DNA from: Kangiella shandongensis
Lineage (GTDB): Bacteria; Pseudomonadota; Gammaproteobacteria; Enterobacterales; Kangiellaceae
DNA: 64,000 nt
Direction of reading: 5' to 3'
NCBI RefSeq assembly: GCF_020005365.1
Contig: NZ_JACNML010000007.1
Location: forward strand, 90,939-154,938
The notes under the pieces are model-generated. The model was given only the letters and a program-made list of their open reading frames with translations. It was not told the DNA's origin and made no database searches. The translations under genes and the position numbers were made by a program. Every line of letters begins with the position of its first letter. Within the stretch, counting starts at the first letter, position 1. This document shows positions 6,900 to 16,465 of this stretch, in pieces.

Positions 6900-9800
6900 A
6901 TGACGAAGAGCTGGAAATGGTTCAAACGAGTTCTGTGGGTATTATTAAGCCTTTTCGTTTTACTGTTTCTAGCCGTTTCCGTTCTGGTCTATCTGGTTAA
7001 CTCAGAAGCTTATCTGGAAGGCTATATTAGCGATAATTTCGGCCTTAAGGCGGATATTGGCGAGTTAGACGTATCGCTCTTCAGTGGAACCATTAACGTT
7101 AGCTCCAGTGTTATTGGCCCTAAGGATAAGCCCTATATACAGTTCGATAGCCTTAAAGGTGAGCTTGATTACAGCGAGCTCTGGTCAAGCCGTCTGACGG
7201 TGGAAAGGGTTGAACTGACCAATACTAAGCTACGTTACCCCTTTGAATTTCAGCTTAAAGAATCGGATGAACCCGAGTCAGAAGATTCGTCGCTGCTTTT
7301 TGACTTTATTAACGTCACCGCCATCGATATCAATAATTTTGATTTTATTTATGAGGATGGCGTTAGCCTTGTTATAAAGAATGCCAATGTTCAGATCCTT
7401 GATTTACCTGTCGCTGAGGAAGGTTTCTTATTATTTGGAGATCTGGAACGACTGGTTAAAGCCAGTAAAACTCGAGTGGATGCATCAATTGGTTCTCTAA
7501 GTTCAGACAAAAGCCAATTAAACCAATTAGAGCTGCATGCATTTGTAGATAAAGAGCAGTTGATCATTGAAAGTTTAAAGTCTGGTCACTCGAATTTAAT
7601 GATCGACTTACTGGACCATTCAGCAACCAGTTCAGCGCCAGCAACAGTGGCTCAAGCTGACAGCGAGCCGCTGCAACTGCCATTTAACGATGTGATGATT
7701 AAACATATTGCGCTTGGCAAAACCAATCTGGCGATTAAAGATAAAGAGCCGCTTTCGATAAAAAATATTGAGGCTTCATTTAACGAGTTGTTACTGGTCA
7801 AAGACAAGCAGGCGTTATGGCTCGACTGGCCACAGTTTTACCAGAGCCAAAACAGTCGCTTTGAGCTGCGCACTGACGTTATGGAATCGTCAGTGCTGGG
7901 CTATCAAGTTCTGGAGCTTAAAGGCCGGCTGAAGGAGAGCACTTTTACTTTCCCTGAACTGCATATAAAACAGCCGACAGTAACTGTGCAGTCAAGTACT
8001 GCTGAAAGCTCATCACCAGAAACTTCTGCCCCCGCAATTTTTCTGCCGTTTAAACGTGCGGTATTAAAAAATGGTACGATTGAACAGGCTTCATTCGAAT
8101 ACACTCAGGGAGAAGAGCATCATCAGGTTCAGGGGGTGAATATTGAGCTGTCCGAACTCCCTTTAATTCGAAACAATAAGCCAATCTTCGATGATAATAA
8201 ACTCGACGTTGGGCAAACGCTCGCTACGATTCAGCTTGAGAATGCCAGTTATAACGGTAACTTTGGCCAGATTGAGCAAGTCGCTTCCCATCTTTCGTTA
8301 CAGGGTGCTGATTTATCGGTAAAAACATTGGCTTTGATGGACCCGGTAATTCGTTATCGGTTGCCCGACTCACCAGCTGTTGAAGAAACGGCAAGCGCTT
8401 CGGAAGCGACGCCATTTGCTTTGAATAGCATTCAGTTGGAGCAGCTAGCTGTATCAGGCGCTGGTTTCGAGGTCACGCAAGATGACTCAACTTATGCGGG
8501 GACAGGGGTAAATATTGACCTTAGGACTGTCCCTGTGTATGCCGGCTCACAGTGGGTGATTGCACAACCCAATCAATGGCAGGGTAAGACAGAGTTAGAG
8601 TTGGAAGCTGCTACCATAACTCTTCCTCAGGGTCGCCTACAGGGGATAACGGCTGCATCATCGATAGAAAATCAAACCATACTGGTTCATGGTCTTGCTC
8701 TACAGCAGGCCGATTTAGCCGTGGTAGCAAAGGACGAAGTACAGTCCGCTGAGGCGCAGGATCAACCTTTGCCGATAGACACCGTTGAGTTGCAGGGCAT
8801 TGATTTAAACAATATTAGCTTTACTTATCAGCAACAGGAAGAGCAGTACAGTATCAGCAATGCAGACATACGGTTACAAAGTTTACCGTTAATTCGTAAT
8901 GGCCAGCTCTTAAGTCAACCTGCTGACTTTATGCAGTCAGGTTCGAACCAGCTTAGTTTCAACATAGCAAGTATCACGATACCACAGGGCACTATTCGAG
9001 GGTTAAGTACGCAAGGGGTACTACGACAGCGAGATTTGAGTCTGGATCACTTCATCACTGAGTCGGCCGAATTTAAACTGACGCTGCCTAAAGCTGTTGC
9101 CGATGACACTTCTTCGGATGAAGGGGCTGTGGCGAAAACTCAATCTGAGACAGAAGCTTTCATACTGAGAACGTTTAAAGTCGCAGATTTAAAGTTGCAA
9201 AATACGAATGCTGAAGTTACTCAGCAGACAGAAGAGGGTGAGGTTCAAACTCGGGTTAACAATCTATATTTAGGTGCTACTGAGTTAATGCTGGTGAAAA
9301 ATAACCAAACCATTGACCAGTGGTATGGCTCACAGTTGGAAAATGCGTTTTCACTGATAGCCTTAAATGTTGAGCATGTTCAGCAAAAACAAAACGACAT
9401 TCGCGACTTGACGGTAACAGCCGTTCAAAGCAACCAGAATATTCGCGTCAAACCTTTACGTCTGACCTACAACGAAGCGCCTTTAAGCGCTGAGTGGAAT
9501 ATTGATTTAAGCCAGCAGCCTTATCACTCAACTTACGTTTCGACCTTTAACGATCTGGCGCTGGAAAAACTCATTGAACCAGCCGATGAAAAAAGCGCCG
9601 CTTTATCAGGTCAGCTCGATGGGGATATCAACCTTGAATTCGACGGCTTAGAGCCAGAGAGTATTCTGTCGAGTCTGCAAGGTTCGATTTTAGTGGAAAA
9701 CCAGACATTGGTGACCTTGCATCGCCTCAACGTTAATGAAGTGCTACGCAGCTTCCTCGACAGTCAAAGTTTTGGTCTGCTGGATATTGGCGGTTTCCTG

Positions 9801-10340
9801 CTGGCTGGCCCGGTTGGGTTACTGGCATCGCAGGGTGTCAGTCTGCAGGATACCTTGAGCCAGCTTGGTGCCGATAGAGGTGATACTTTAATCCCTAATA
9901 TGCACGTTGATATGACGCTTGATCAGGGCGTGCTGCAAACTAAAGATGTTGCGGTAGCGACGGAAAAATATCGTTTTGCTTTTAACGGTCAAATCGACCT
10001 GGGTAAGCAAGAGTTTAATGATTTTGAATTCGACATCATTAACGAAAAAGGCTGTAGCGAATACGGACAAACCTTAAACGGTAGTTTGGCTTCTCCTGAG
10101 ATTGAAACCTTTACTGCGGCATTTGACGCGGTCACCGGTTCGGTGGTGGGCTTATTTAAGCAAGGCGTTGGCTTATTAACTGGCGGCGCCTGTTCGTCGG
10201 TTTATGATGGCGAGGTGCCTCACCCTGAGGAGGGCGTTGAGATCATTCCGAAAGATAAACAGCGCACTTTCAATGAAGAGGGAGAGGAAAGCGGTAGCGA
10301 AGACTCCACTAATGAAACTGAAAATGATGAGGGCGTTTAG
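6900..10340 (+). CDS. AsmA-like large membrane-anchored protein
   Basis: A 1146-residue protein with one N-terminal transmembrane anchor (about residues 10-32) and a long periplasmic body of repeating beta modules, as in the AsmA/YhdP/YdbH group of bridge-like proteins thought to move phospholipids between membranes. AsmA-like signatures are the GLKADIGELDVSLFSGTINV opening and a C-terminal block (about 880-1080) with LSGQLDGDINLEF and LNGSLASPEIETF. The internal part repeats a unit with LNSIQLEQLAVSGAGFEV and ELSELPLIRNNKP type motifs at least four times. The tail is very acidic. A GAGAGGGAG site precedes the ATG. It shares stop-codon bases with the convergent PTPS-type gene. Confidence 0.8.
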   Translation: MTKSWKWFKRVLWVLLSLFVLLFLAVSVLVYLVNSEAYLEGYISDNFGLKADIGELDVSLFSGTINVSSSVIGPKDKPYIQFDSLKGELDYSELWSSRLTVERVELTNTKLRYPFEFQLKESDEPESEDSSLLFDFINVTAIDINNFDFIYEDGVSLVIKNANVQILDLPVAEEGFLLFGDLERLVKASKTRVDASIGSLSSDKSQLNQLELHAFVDKEQLIIESLKSGHSNLMIDLLDHSATSSAPATVAQADSEPLQLPFNDVMIKHIALGKTNLAIKDKEPLSIKNIEASFNELLLVKDKQALWLDWPQFYQSQNSRFELRTDVMESSVLGYQVLELKGRLKESTFTFPELHIKQPTVTVQSSTAESSSPETSAPAIFLPFKRAVLKNGTIEQASFEYTQGEEHHQVQGVNIELSELPLIRNNKPIFDDNKLDVGQTLATIQLENASYNGNFGQIEQVASHLSLQGADLSVKTLALMDPVIRYRLPDSPAVEETASASEATPFALNSIQLEQLAVSGAGFEVTQDDSTYAGTGVNIDLRTVPVYAGSQWVIAQPNQWQGKTELELEAATITLPQGRLQGITAASSIENQTILVHGLALQQADLAVVAKDEVQSAEAQDQPLPIDTVELQGIDLNNISFTYQQQEEQYSISNADIRLQSLPLIRNGQLLSQPADFMQSGSNQLSFNIASITIPQGTIRGLSTQGVLRQRDLSLDHFITESAEFKLTLPKAVADDTSSDEGAVAKTQSETEAFILRTFKVADLKLQNTNAEVTQQTEEGEVQTRVNNLYLGATELMLVKNNQTIDQWYGSQLENAFSLIALNVEHVQQKQNDIRDLTVTAVQSNQNIRVKPLRLTYNEAPLSAEWNIDLSQQPYHSTYVSTFNDLALEKLIEPADEKSAALSGQLDGDINLEFDGLEPESILSSLQGSILVENQTLVTLHRLNVNEVLRSFLDSQSFGLLDIGGFLLAGPVGLLASQGVSLQDTLSQLGADRGDTLIPNMHVDMTLDQGVLQTKDVAVATEKYRFAFNGQIDLGKQEFNDFEFDIINEKGCSEYGQTLNGSLASPEIETFTAAFDAVTGSVVGLFKQGVGLLTGGACSSVYDGEVPHPEEGVEIIPKDKQRTFNEEGEESGSEDSTNETENDEGV

Positions 10341-11188
10341 GCGTTAGCGATAGCACCTTTATTCACACCTTCAAAAGCTTTTACCACTATTTGAGCATTC
10401 GGCTCAATCTGTCTGAGTTGTTTTGCAATATGATTAGCAATTAGCTCAACAGTAGAATCACTTTTCATCAGGTGACACCGTTTTTTAGGCAGCTCCAGTG
10501 AGAAGTACCCCTGCTCGCTGGTGTAAGCAAAGCGATAGTAATCGTTCGGGTTTTCTACTTCAGTACTCACCAGATCTTCTTCGGTACCGATATAAATATC
10601 TTCCCACTTTTCACACCATAGCGCTTCCAGTTCCTGACTACGCTCGCCATTTTTGAATATATGGATTTGTGAGCGATGACCGTGGGCAATGCGCTGACAG
10701 TCACCCAGATGCTTTTTCAGGCCGTGTACATAATGATAATAATCGCCCTCGATCGATTCGGTGCTCAATTTAAGATGGATCTTAGCGACATTGCCTGGCA
10801 CAACCTCTAAACAGGCTTTATTGAGTACCTTGGTTACTGCTTCCATGGACACTTCCGGGGATTCAAGTAAGACTACGGCCTGTTCAGGAGACTGGTGGTA
10901 ATAACGGTTACTGGAGGTGTCGGACAGGGTTAAGTGCAGTCCTTTATCATTACGTTCAAATGACACATGCTCGCTCTGTGTGGGTACGACAAACTTATGA
11001 TCGACAGAGGCATCGATGGCTTGCTTGATACGCTTTTTGACATCGCCAAAGTCGAAAACCATGCCCTGTTCATCGAGCTCACCCTCGAGAATCAAGTCAA
11101 CAATCCAGCTTTCCCCAACAATTCCCCGGTGAACATCGAAGAAGGCGAAATCAATGACGGTAAGTTGATCAACAAAAAGTGCTGGCAT
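10337..11188 (-). CDS. Fused two-module 6-pyruvoyl-tetrahydropterin synthase family protein
   Basis: A 283-residue protein of the PTPS/QueD (6-carboxytetrahydropterin synthase) family, about twice the usual 120-140 residues. The first half has the family GMVFDFGDVKKRI and VDHKFVVP motifs but only one histidine at the expected metal site (FFDVHRG). The second half (from about 140) has the HGHRSQIHIF zinc motif and the C-terminal DSTVELIANHIAKQL helix. Metal and substrate parts thus seem divided between two modules. The family makes pterin or 7-deazaguanine precursors; the exact reaction here is uncertain. Its 3' end overlaps the AsmA-like gene by 4 bp. Confidence 0.75.
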   Translation of the reverse strand: MPALFVDQLTVIDFAFFDVHRGIVGESWIVDLILEGELDEQGMVFDFGDVKKRIKQAIDASVDHKFVVPTQSEHVSFERNDKGLHLTLSDTSSNRYYHQSPEQAVVLLESPEVSMEAVTKVLNKACLEVVPGNVAKIHLKLSTESIEGDYYHYVHGLKKHLGDCQRIAHGHRSQIHIFKNGERSQELEALWCEKWEDIYIGTEEDLVSTEVENPNDYYRFAYTSEQGYFSLELPKKRCHLMKSDSTVELIANHIAKQLRQIEPNAQIVVKAFEGVNKGAIANA

Positions 11189-11274
11189 AATGTTTCACGA
11201 AGATGAGTCGTTTGCGTTTAATCTTAAGCTAAATTATAGCATAATCAGTGCAAACTCTAATGAAGATTTTAAGC

Positions 11275-12291
11275 ATGACACAAAAATATGATTTGTATGC
11301 CCTGGGTAATGCCCTGGTCGATATCGAAGTCGAAGTTCAGGAGACTGAGCTGGAGCGTCTGGGCGTTGAAAAGGGCGTGATGACGCTGGTGGATGAAGAG
11401 CGTCATGATTATCTGTTAGGTCACTTAGAAGGTAATATTCACCAACGGGCTTCTGGCGGCTCGGCTGCCAACAGCGTGATTGCGCTGGCCCAACTAGGAG
11501 GCAAGGCCTTTCATTCATGCAAGGTGGCTAAAGATGAAGCGGGCGTCTTTTATTCCGATGACTTAAATAATGCGGGTGTCGCAAATACGCTTCAGCATCT
11601 GGAAGATAACCACGGTAAGACCGGCAAGTGTCTGGTCATGATCACGCCGGATGCCGATCGCACTATGAATACTTATCTGGGGATCAGCAGCGAGCTGAAA
11701 GAGCAGGACGTTAATTATGATGCTTTAGCAGCTAGCCAGTATTTATATATTGAAGGTTATTTAGTCAGCTCCCCGGAAGCTCACCAGGCTGCAATCAAGG
11801 CGCGTAACTTTGCGCGTGAGGAAGGCGTCAAAGTGGCGACGACATTGTCCGATCCGAACATGGTTCGCTTTTTCAAACCCGAGATCGAGCAGGTTTTAGA
11901 TGGCGGGGTGGATTTGTTATTCTGTAATGACGATGAAGCGCTGGAATACACTGGGGTTGAGACTGTTGAAAGAGCGCTTGAGGTGTTATCGCAACAGGCC
12001 AAACAAGTGATTATTACTCAGGGTAAACAGGGGGCTCTGAGTTTTAACGGTGAGCAGAACCACCGGATCGAACCTTTTAACGTTAAGGCCGTGGATACTA
12101 ATGGCGCGGGTGATATGTTTGCTGGCGCCTTTATGTTTGGCTTAACTAATGGCCTGAACTGGGCGGAAACGGGCAAGCTCGCCAGCTTTGCATCCGCTCA
12201 CTTAGTCACCCAGTTTGGCCCGCGCTTAAAGCCCACTGCGGTTGATGAGTTGGTACAGTTTGCACAGAAGGAATTTAACCTGAAGTCATGA
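11275..12291 (+). CDS. PfkB-family adenosine kinase
   Basis: A sugar-kinase-fold enzyme (338 residues from this start) that matches bacterial adenosine kinases, which phosphorylate adenosine to AMP. Motifs: N-terminal YDLYALGNALVDIEVEV, the ribose-binding ASGGSAANSV region, and the catalytic anion hole VDTNGAGDMFAGAFMFG near residue 280. I prefer ATG 11275 because homologues begin close to KYDLYALGNALVD; an in-frame ATG at 11260 and a GTG at 11248 are alternatives and no start has a strong ribosome site. It overlaps sixA by ATGA. Confidence 0.85.
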   Translation: MTQKYDLYALGNALVDIEVEVQETELERLGVEKGVMTLVDEERHDYLLGHLEGNIHQRASGGSAANSVIALAQLGGKAFHSCKVAKDEAGVFYSDDLNNAGVANTLQHLEDNHGKTGKCLVMITPDADRTMNTYLGISSELKEQDVNYDALAASQYLYIEGYLVSSPEAHQAAIKARNFAREEGVKVATTLSDPNMVRFFKPEIEQVLDGGVDLLFCNDDEALEYTGVETVERALEVLSQQAKQVIITQGKQGALSFNGEQNHRIEPFNVKAVDTNGAGDMFAGAFMFGLTNGLNWAETGKLASFASAHLVTQFGPRLKPTAVDELVQFAQKEFNLKS

Positions 12292-12764
12292 AATCGATTT
12301 GGATTATGCGACATGGCGACGCTCCTTATATTAATGGGGAGCGTCAAATATCCGATGCGGGGCATCAACAGGTCGCACAGATGGCTCATTGGTTTGCTGA
12401 ACAGCTGAAGCAGCAAGATGACATTCTGAGTACCTTATTGGTTAGTCCCATACTACGGGCGCAGCAAACGGCCGATACCTTCGAGAAAACGCTAAAAGAA
12501 GTGATGGGGGGGCGTTGGAGCCGGGAAACTGAGCCGCTGGTCGCTCCAGACGCTAATGCCGATATTACGATTCCCTATGTTGAGCAAACTACCAACGGCA
12601 CAACCGTCTTGATTAGTCATATGCCATTAGTTTCTAATCTCTGGGCTTCTTGGCTAGGCGGTGAGTCCCAGTATTTTCCAACGGCAGCGATGGGTTGCCT
12701 CTCCATTGATCCTGATAATGCTTCTCAAACGGGTAAAAAAATTATTTTCCACAGTCCTGAGTAA
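12288..12764 (+). CDS. sixA: Phosphohistidine phosphatase SixA
   Basis: A 158-residue member of the histidine phosphatase (phosphoglycerate mutase-like) family. The RHG catalytic signature is at residues 8-10 (IMRHGDA), a second conserved SPILRAQQTA lies near 54-63, and the second catalytic histidine is in TVLISHMPLVSNL. SixA removes phosphate from phosphohistidine proteins such as HPt domains or PTS phosphocarriers. The short length with no extension is typical. It begins within the adenosine kinase stop. Confidence 0.9.
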   Translation: MKSIWIMRHGDAPYINGERQISDAGHQQVAQMAHWFAEQLKQQDDILSTLLVSPILRAQQTADTFEKTLKEVMGGRWSRETEPLVAPDANADITIPYVEQTTNGTTVLISHMPLVSNLWASWLGGESQYFPTAAMGCLSIDPDNASQTGKKIIFHSPE

Positions 12765-12813
12765 GTCGTTGATACAATGTAAATAACGTTATCACTGGAA
12801 GTCCGCGGCAAAA

Positions 12814-13623
12814 ATGGCTAGCATTGCGGTTTATGACGTTTGCGTGACATTTGCCGTGGAACAACAAAAAGTTAAAAAAGCTGGTCTACTCAGAGCCTTG
12901 TGGGTTATTTTGTTTTCAATTGCCTCGACGGGGAAGTATTGCCTGCTTACTTTATATCATGCGCTGTTTTCAAAGCGTAATACTGAAGTGTTGCGACCTA
13001 AGGTCGACAGTGTTATCCATCGCTGGGGGAAAAGCCTGGTAAGCTGCATCAGGTTACGCTGGACGGTCAAAGGTGATTTTGACTCACAAATCGAAGAAGG
13101 ACGACGCGTCATTATTTTGGCGAACCATTCCAGTGCCTATGATATTCCACTGATATTTGCCGCTTTGCCGGGAAGTATCCGCATGATTTCCAAAAAAGAA
13201 TTATTTAAAGTGCCTTTGCTTTCCAGTGCGATGAAAGCCGCTGAGATTTTGTCGGTCGATCGGCAAAATCGACAGCAAGCTATCCAGGATCTGGCCACTG
13301 CTAAGAGTAAAATGGAAAGTGGGATACGAATTTGCATGTTCCCGGAAGGAACACGCTCAAAAACGGGCGAGTTGTTACCCTTGAAGAAAGGCGCCATTCG
13401 TCTGGCTATTGATACCAATGCCGTGATCATCCCGGTTGCGATTCAGGATATTTATAAAGTGTTGCCCGACAAGAAGTGGCTCAATATGCGATTAAATCAG
13501 GAAGTAACGGTGAATGTAGGCAAGGCGATCGATTGTCGTGATTATGCCGTAGATCAACGTAATGAATTGCGTGATTTAGTGTATAATTCTTTACAGACTC
13601 TGCTAAACGAGAAAGCGTCATGA
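12814..13623 (+). CDS. plsC: 1-acyl-sn-glycerol-3-phosphate acyltransferase
   Basis: A 269-residue membrane acyltransferase that makes phosphatidic acid from lysophosphatidic acid. The HX4D catalytic motif is NHSSAYD (about residues 105-111), and the phosphate-binding motif is FPEGTRSKTGE (about 175-185), followed by KKGAIRLAI. An N-terminal hydrophobic segment (about 25-50) anchors it to the inner membrane. The start is uncertain: GTG codons at 12844 and 12856 would remove a poorly conserved leader. Its 3' end overlaps prmB by ATGA. Confidence 0.88.
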   Translation: MASIAVYDVCVTFAVEQQKVKKAGLLRALWVILFSIASTGKYCLLTLYHALFSKRNTEVLRPKVDSVIHRWGKSLVSCIRLRWTVKGDFDSQIEEGRRVIILANHSSAYDIPLIFAALPGSIRMISKKELFKVPLLSSAMKAAEILSVDRQNRQQAIQDLATAKSKMESGIRICMFPEGTRSKTGELLPLKKGAIRLAIDTNAVIIPVAIQDIYKVLPDKKWLNMRLNQEVTVNVGKAIDCRDYAVDQRNELRDLVYNSLQTLLNEKAS

Positions 13624-14540
13624 ATGAATCCAATATTTACCAACAAGCCGAACTGGAGTTATCAACCATCGCTGACTTTGTACGCTTTGCGGCAACTCAG
13701 TTTCACCAGTCCGACTTGTATTTCGGTCATGGCACAGATAACCCATGGGATGAAGCAGTAGCGGTAGTACTGCAAATGCTTGATTTGCCCGCTGACTATC
13801 CGCAGAGTATGCTGAATGCTAAGGTGTTGGCTGAAGAGAAAAAGCACCTGCTTCATGCCATTGAGACCCGAGTAACCAAGCGTAAGCCTTTGGCTTATAT
13901 TACCAATAAAGCCTACTTCGCAGGCCTCGAATTTTATGTAGACGAGCGCGTGTTAGTACCACGGTCGCCGATCGCGGAATTGATCCACAACGACTTCTAT
14001 CCCTGGTTGGAAGCGGATAATCCCAAAGTGCTGGATTTATGCTGTGGTAGCGGCTGTATCGGTTTAGCGGTTGCTGCTTATATTGATGATGCTGAAGTTA
14101 CCATGTCCGATGTTTCGCAAGATGCCCTGACTGTGGCTGAAATTAATATTGAGCGCTTGGGGCTTTACCATAAAGCTCGTGCCGTGCAATCGGATTTGTT
14201 TGATCAGCTGCAGGGTGAGTCTTTTGATCTGATTGTCTCTAACCCGCCTTATGTTGATGCCGAAGATTTGGCCGATATGCCGCAAGAGTATCACCACGAG
14301 CCTGAGATTGGTCTGGGCTCTGGAGTCGATGGCTTAGAGTTAACACGACAGATTCTAGAGCAAGCGGCAGACTACTTAAGCGATCAGGGTATCCTGATTG
14401 TGGAAGTAGGTAATAGCTGGCCGGCGCTAGAAGAGGCGCTCCCCGACGTACCATTCACCTGGGTTGAGTTCGAGCAGGGCGGGGATGGAGTGTTCGCATT
14501 AACTAAACAGCAGTTATTGGAGCATTTTGCGATCGACTAA
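13620..14540 (+). CDS. prmB: Ribosomal protein L3 glutamine N5-methyltransferase
   Basis: A 306-residue SAM-dependent methyltransferase. The NPPY catalytic motif is in LIVSNPPYVDAEDLADMP (about 202-219), and motif I is VLDLCCGSGCIGLAVA (about 137-152). The sequence after NPPY (DADLADMP-like, then YHHEPEIGLGSGVDGL) matches PrmB rather than PrmC or HemK. PrmB modifies the GGQ-like glutamine of ribosomal protein L3. It is packed between plsC and epmC with overlaps at both ends, so it is translated as part of an operon. Confidence 0.9.
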   Translation: MNESNIYQQAELELSTIADFVRFAATQFHQSDLYFGHGTDNPWDEAVAVVLQMLDLPADYPQSMLNAKVLAEEKKHLLHAIETRVTKRKPLAYITNKAYFAGLEFYVDERVLVPRSPIAELIHNDFYPWLEADNPKVLDLCCGSGCIGLAVAAYIDDAEVTMSDVSQDALTVAEINIERLGLYHKARAVQSDLFDQLQGESFDLIVSNPPYVDAEDLADMPQEYHHEPEIGLGSGVDGLELTRQILEQAADYLSDQGILIVEVGNSWPALEEALPDVPFTWVEFEQGGDGVFALTKQQLLEHFAID

Positions 14541-15124
14541 TGTTATTTGAGCAGCCGATATCTAAGCAAATCAATTCAGAACAGGAGCATTGTGTTTACG
14601 AGTTTGCAAAACACTTTAATCAGTATTTTGCTGAATGTAACATCCAGTTAATCCCTGGAGCTGATGAACCCTTTTACCGTGCTGCCCGGAGTGCTTCCGA
14701 GTTTGCTATTATCTACTCCACCTATGACTACTTTTCGAGCGCTTTACACGAATTAGCTCATTGGTGTATTGCCGGTGAACAGCGTCGTCAGCGAGATGAT
14801 TATGGCTATTGGTATGAACCGGATGGCCGGAGTGCAGAGCTTCAGCAGCTGTTTTACCAGGTAGAACAAAAACCACAGGCGCTGGAATGGGCTTTTAGCC
14901 TGGCTGCCGATCTGCCTTTTCGCCTCAGTCTGGATAATTTCAATAACACCGCTCTGCAAAACGGCGAGGTGGAATGTTTTAGGGATGCTGTTTTCAGTCA
15001 GCTGAAGCATTATTTCAACGCAGGCTTCCCGTATCGAGCGCAGCGACTTATCGCCCTGTTGTGTCGTTTATACCGCAATCAACAGCCCATTCAATTACCG
15101 CAGAAGAGCAGATGTTTACTTTAG
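14540..15124 (+). CDS. epmC: Elongation factor P hydroxylase
   Basis: A 194-residue protein of the EpmC (YfcM) family, which hydroxylates the beta-lysylated lysine of elongation factor P. The metal motif HELAHW starts at H70 (H70, E71, H74), preceded by IYSTYDYFSSAL. Family features such as YGYWYEPDGRSAELQQ follow. EpmA and EpmB are not in this window. It begins at the last base of the prmB stop and overlaps the next gene by 13 bp. Confidence 0.88.
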   Translation: MLFEQPISKQINSEQEHCVYEFAKHFNQYFAECNIQLIPGADEPFYRAARSASEFAIIYSTYDYFSSALHELAHWCIAGEQRRQRDDYGYWYEPDGRSAELQQLFYQVEQKPQALEWAFSLAADLPFRLSLDNFNNTALQNGEVECFRDAVFSQLKHYFNAGFPYRAQRLIALLCRLYRNQQPIQLPQKSRCLL

Positions 15125-16251
15125 GCTTTATCATTAACCCATTCGCCGGGATCGGTGGCAAAGTTGGCCTTAAGGGCAGCGACGGCGAAGCTATTCGGAC
15201 CGAGGCTTTTGCCCGTGGTGCAAAACCGCAGGCTGTAGAAAGAGCCCGCGTGGCGTTAGAGTCACTGCTGGACTATCAGGACAAATTAGAGGTGTTAACC
15301 GCATCGGGTGACATGGGAGAAAACCTGTTGCAGGATATGGGTTTCAATTATCAGGTGGTACACGACAGCCGTGAACCGTCGACTTTTGAGGATACTATCG
15401 AAGCAGCCAAAACCATGGCCGGCCTTGACGGCAGTCATCACCGAGTCGAAGTTCTGCTATTTGCCGGCGGTGATGGCACTGCACGTAATGTTTATGAGGC
15501 GGTGGATGAAGCGGTTCCTGTTCTTGGCATCCCGGCCGGCGTTAAAATCCATTCGGGAGTTTACGCCGTAACCCCACATGCTGCTGGATTAGTGATTGAA
15601 AAGATGCTCAATCAGAAGCTGGTCAGTTTGTTGGAAACCTCGGTGATGGACATCGATGAAGAGGCTTTTCGCCAGGGAGTCGTGCGAGCGAAGCAGTATG
15701 GTGAGATGCAGGTACCCGCAGAGCACCGCTATATACAGGCAACAAAGTCCGGCGGGCGCGAGGTAGAAGAGCTTGTTTTGCAGGATATTGCGGACTTTAT
15801 TATCGACAATATGGAGGATGAGCGATATTACCTGGTGGGTTCTGGCTCGACCTGTGCTGTCGTGATGGATGCGCTGGGCCTGGAGAATACACTGTTAGGA
15901 ATTGATTGTGTTCACCAGGGCAAACTTATTGCCAGTGACATGACCGAGGCGGACATCTTGCAGCTACTAAAAGACCATCCAAAACAGGTCAAAGTGGTGA
16001 TCACGGTCATCGGCGGCCAGGGACATATCATTGGTCGCGGTAATCAGCAGCTAAGCTCTGCAGTATTGTCGCAGTTGAATAAGGATGACATTAGCATAAT
16101 AGCCACCAAAACCAAGCTGAAAGAACTGGAAGGGCGTCCCTTAATTGTGGATAGTGATGAGCCTGATATTAACCAGCGTTTTGCTGGTGTGACTAAGGTG
16201 ATCACCGGTTATGAGGACTTTGTTTTGTATCCAGTTGGAATTGAGACATAG
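15112..16251 (+). CDS. ATP-NAD kinase family protein
   Basis: A 379-residue protein of the NAD kinase-like family (longer than NadK). I use ATG 15112, which gives the conserved start MFTLGFIINPFAGIGGKVGLK and has a GAAGAG site; an upstream in-frame start at 15061 lies deep in epmC. The glycine-rich nucleotide motif is LLFAGGDGTARNVYEAV (about 119-135), followed by GIPAGVKIHSGVYA. It probably phosphorylates NAD or a related diphosphate compound; the true substrate of this subfamily is not clear. It ends the epmC-linked operon. Confidence 0.82.
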   Translation: MFTLGFIINPFAGIGGKVGLKGSDGEAIRTEAFARGAKPQAVERARVALESLLDYQDKLEVLTASGDMGENLLQDMGFNYQVVHDSREPSTFEDTIEAAKTMAGLDGSHHRVEVLLFAGGDGTARNVYEAVDEAVPVLGIPAGVKIHSGVYAVTPHAAGLVIEKMLNQKLVSLLETSVMDIDEEAFRQGVVRAKQYGEMQVPAEHRYIQATKSGGREVEELVLQDIADFIIDNMEDERYYLVGSGSTCAVVMDALGLENTLLGIDCVHQGKLIASDMTEADILQLLKDHPKQVKVVITVIGGQGHIIGRGNQQLSSAVLSQLNKDDISIIATKTKLKELEGRPLIVDSDEPDINQRFAGVTKVITGYEDFVLYPVGIET

Positions 16252-16280
16252 CTCACTGTTACTCTTTTCGCTCTGTCCGT

Positions 16281-16298
16281 TGTAAGAGATCTCGCACA
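16281..16298 (+). promoter_or_regulatory. Candidate GacA/UvrY upstream activating site
   Basis: TGTAAGAGATCTCGCACA resembles the GacA box TGTAAG-N6-CTTACA: the left half is perfect, the right half matches 4 of 6, and the spacer has the central AT. It lies about 175 bp upstream of the predicted start of the GGA-rich sRNA, the distance usual for rsm/csr sRNA promoters. Functional assignment is inference. Confidence 0.5.
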
Positions 16299-16431
16299 AA
16301 GCCATAAGCATACGCTGAAAAGGCTATCCGACTTAATCTTATATTTTTAATGCATCTTTACAACCTATTGATAAATAATAAATTTTTGTTTTTGTTATGT
16401 CGGCGTCATCAATTTGTAATCATTTTCCTGA

Positions 16432-16459
16432 TTGCCAGAAACGTTCTTTTTGCTAAAGT
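16432..16459 (+). promoter_or_regulatory. Promoter of the candidate Rsm-type sRNA
   Basis: TTGCCA (16432-16437, 5 of 6 to consensus) and TAAAGT (16454-16459, 4 of 6) are 16 bp apart. Predicted transcription start is near 16466, directly ahead of a GGA-displaying hairpin. Confidence 0.5.
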
Positions 16460-16465
16460 AGCTTC

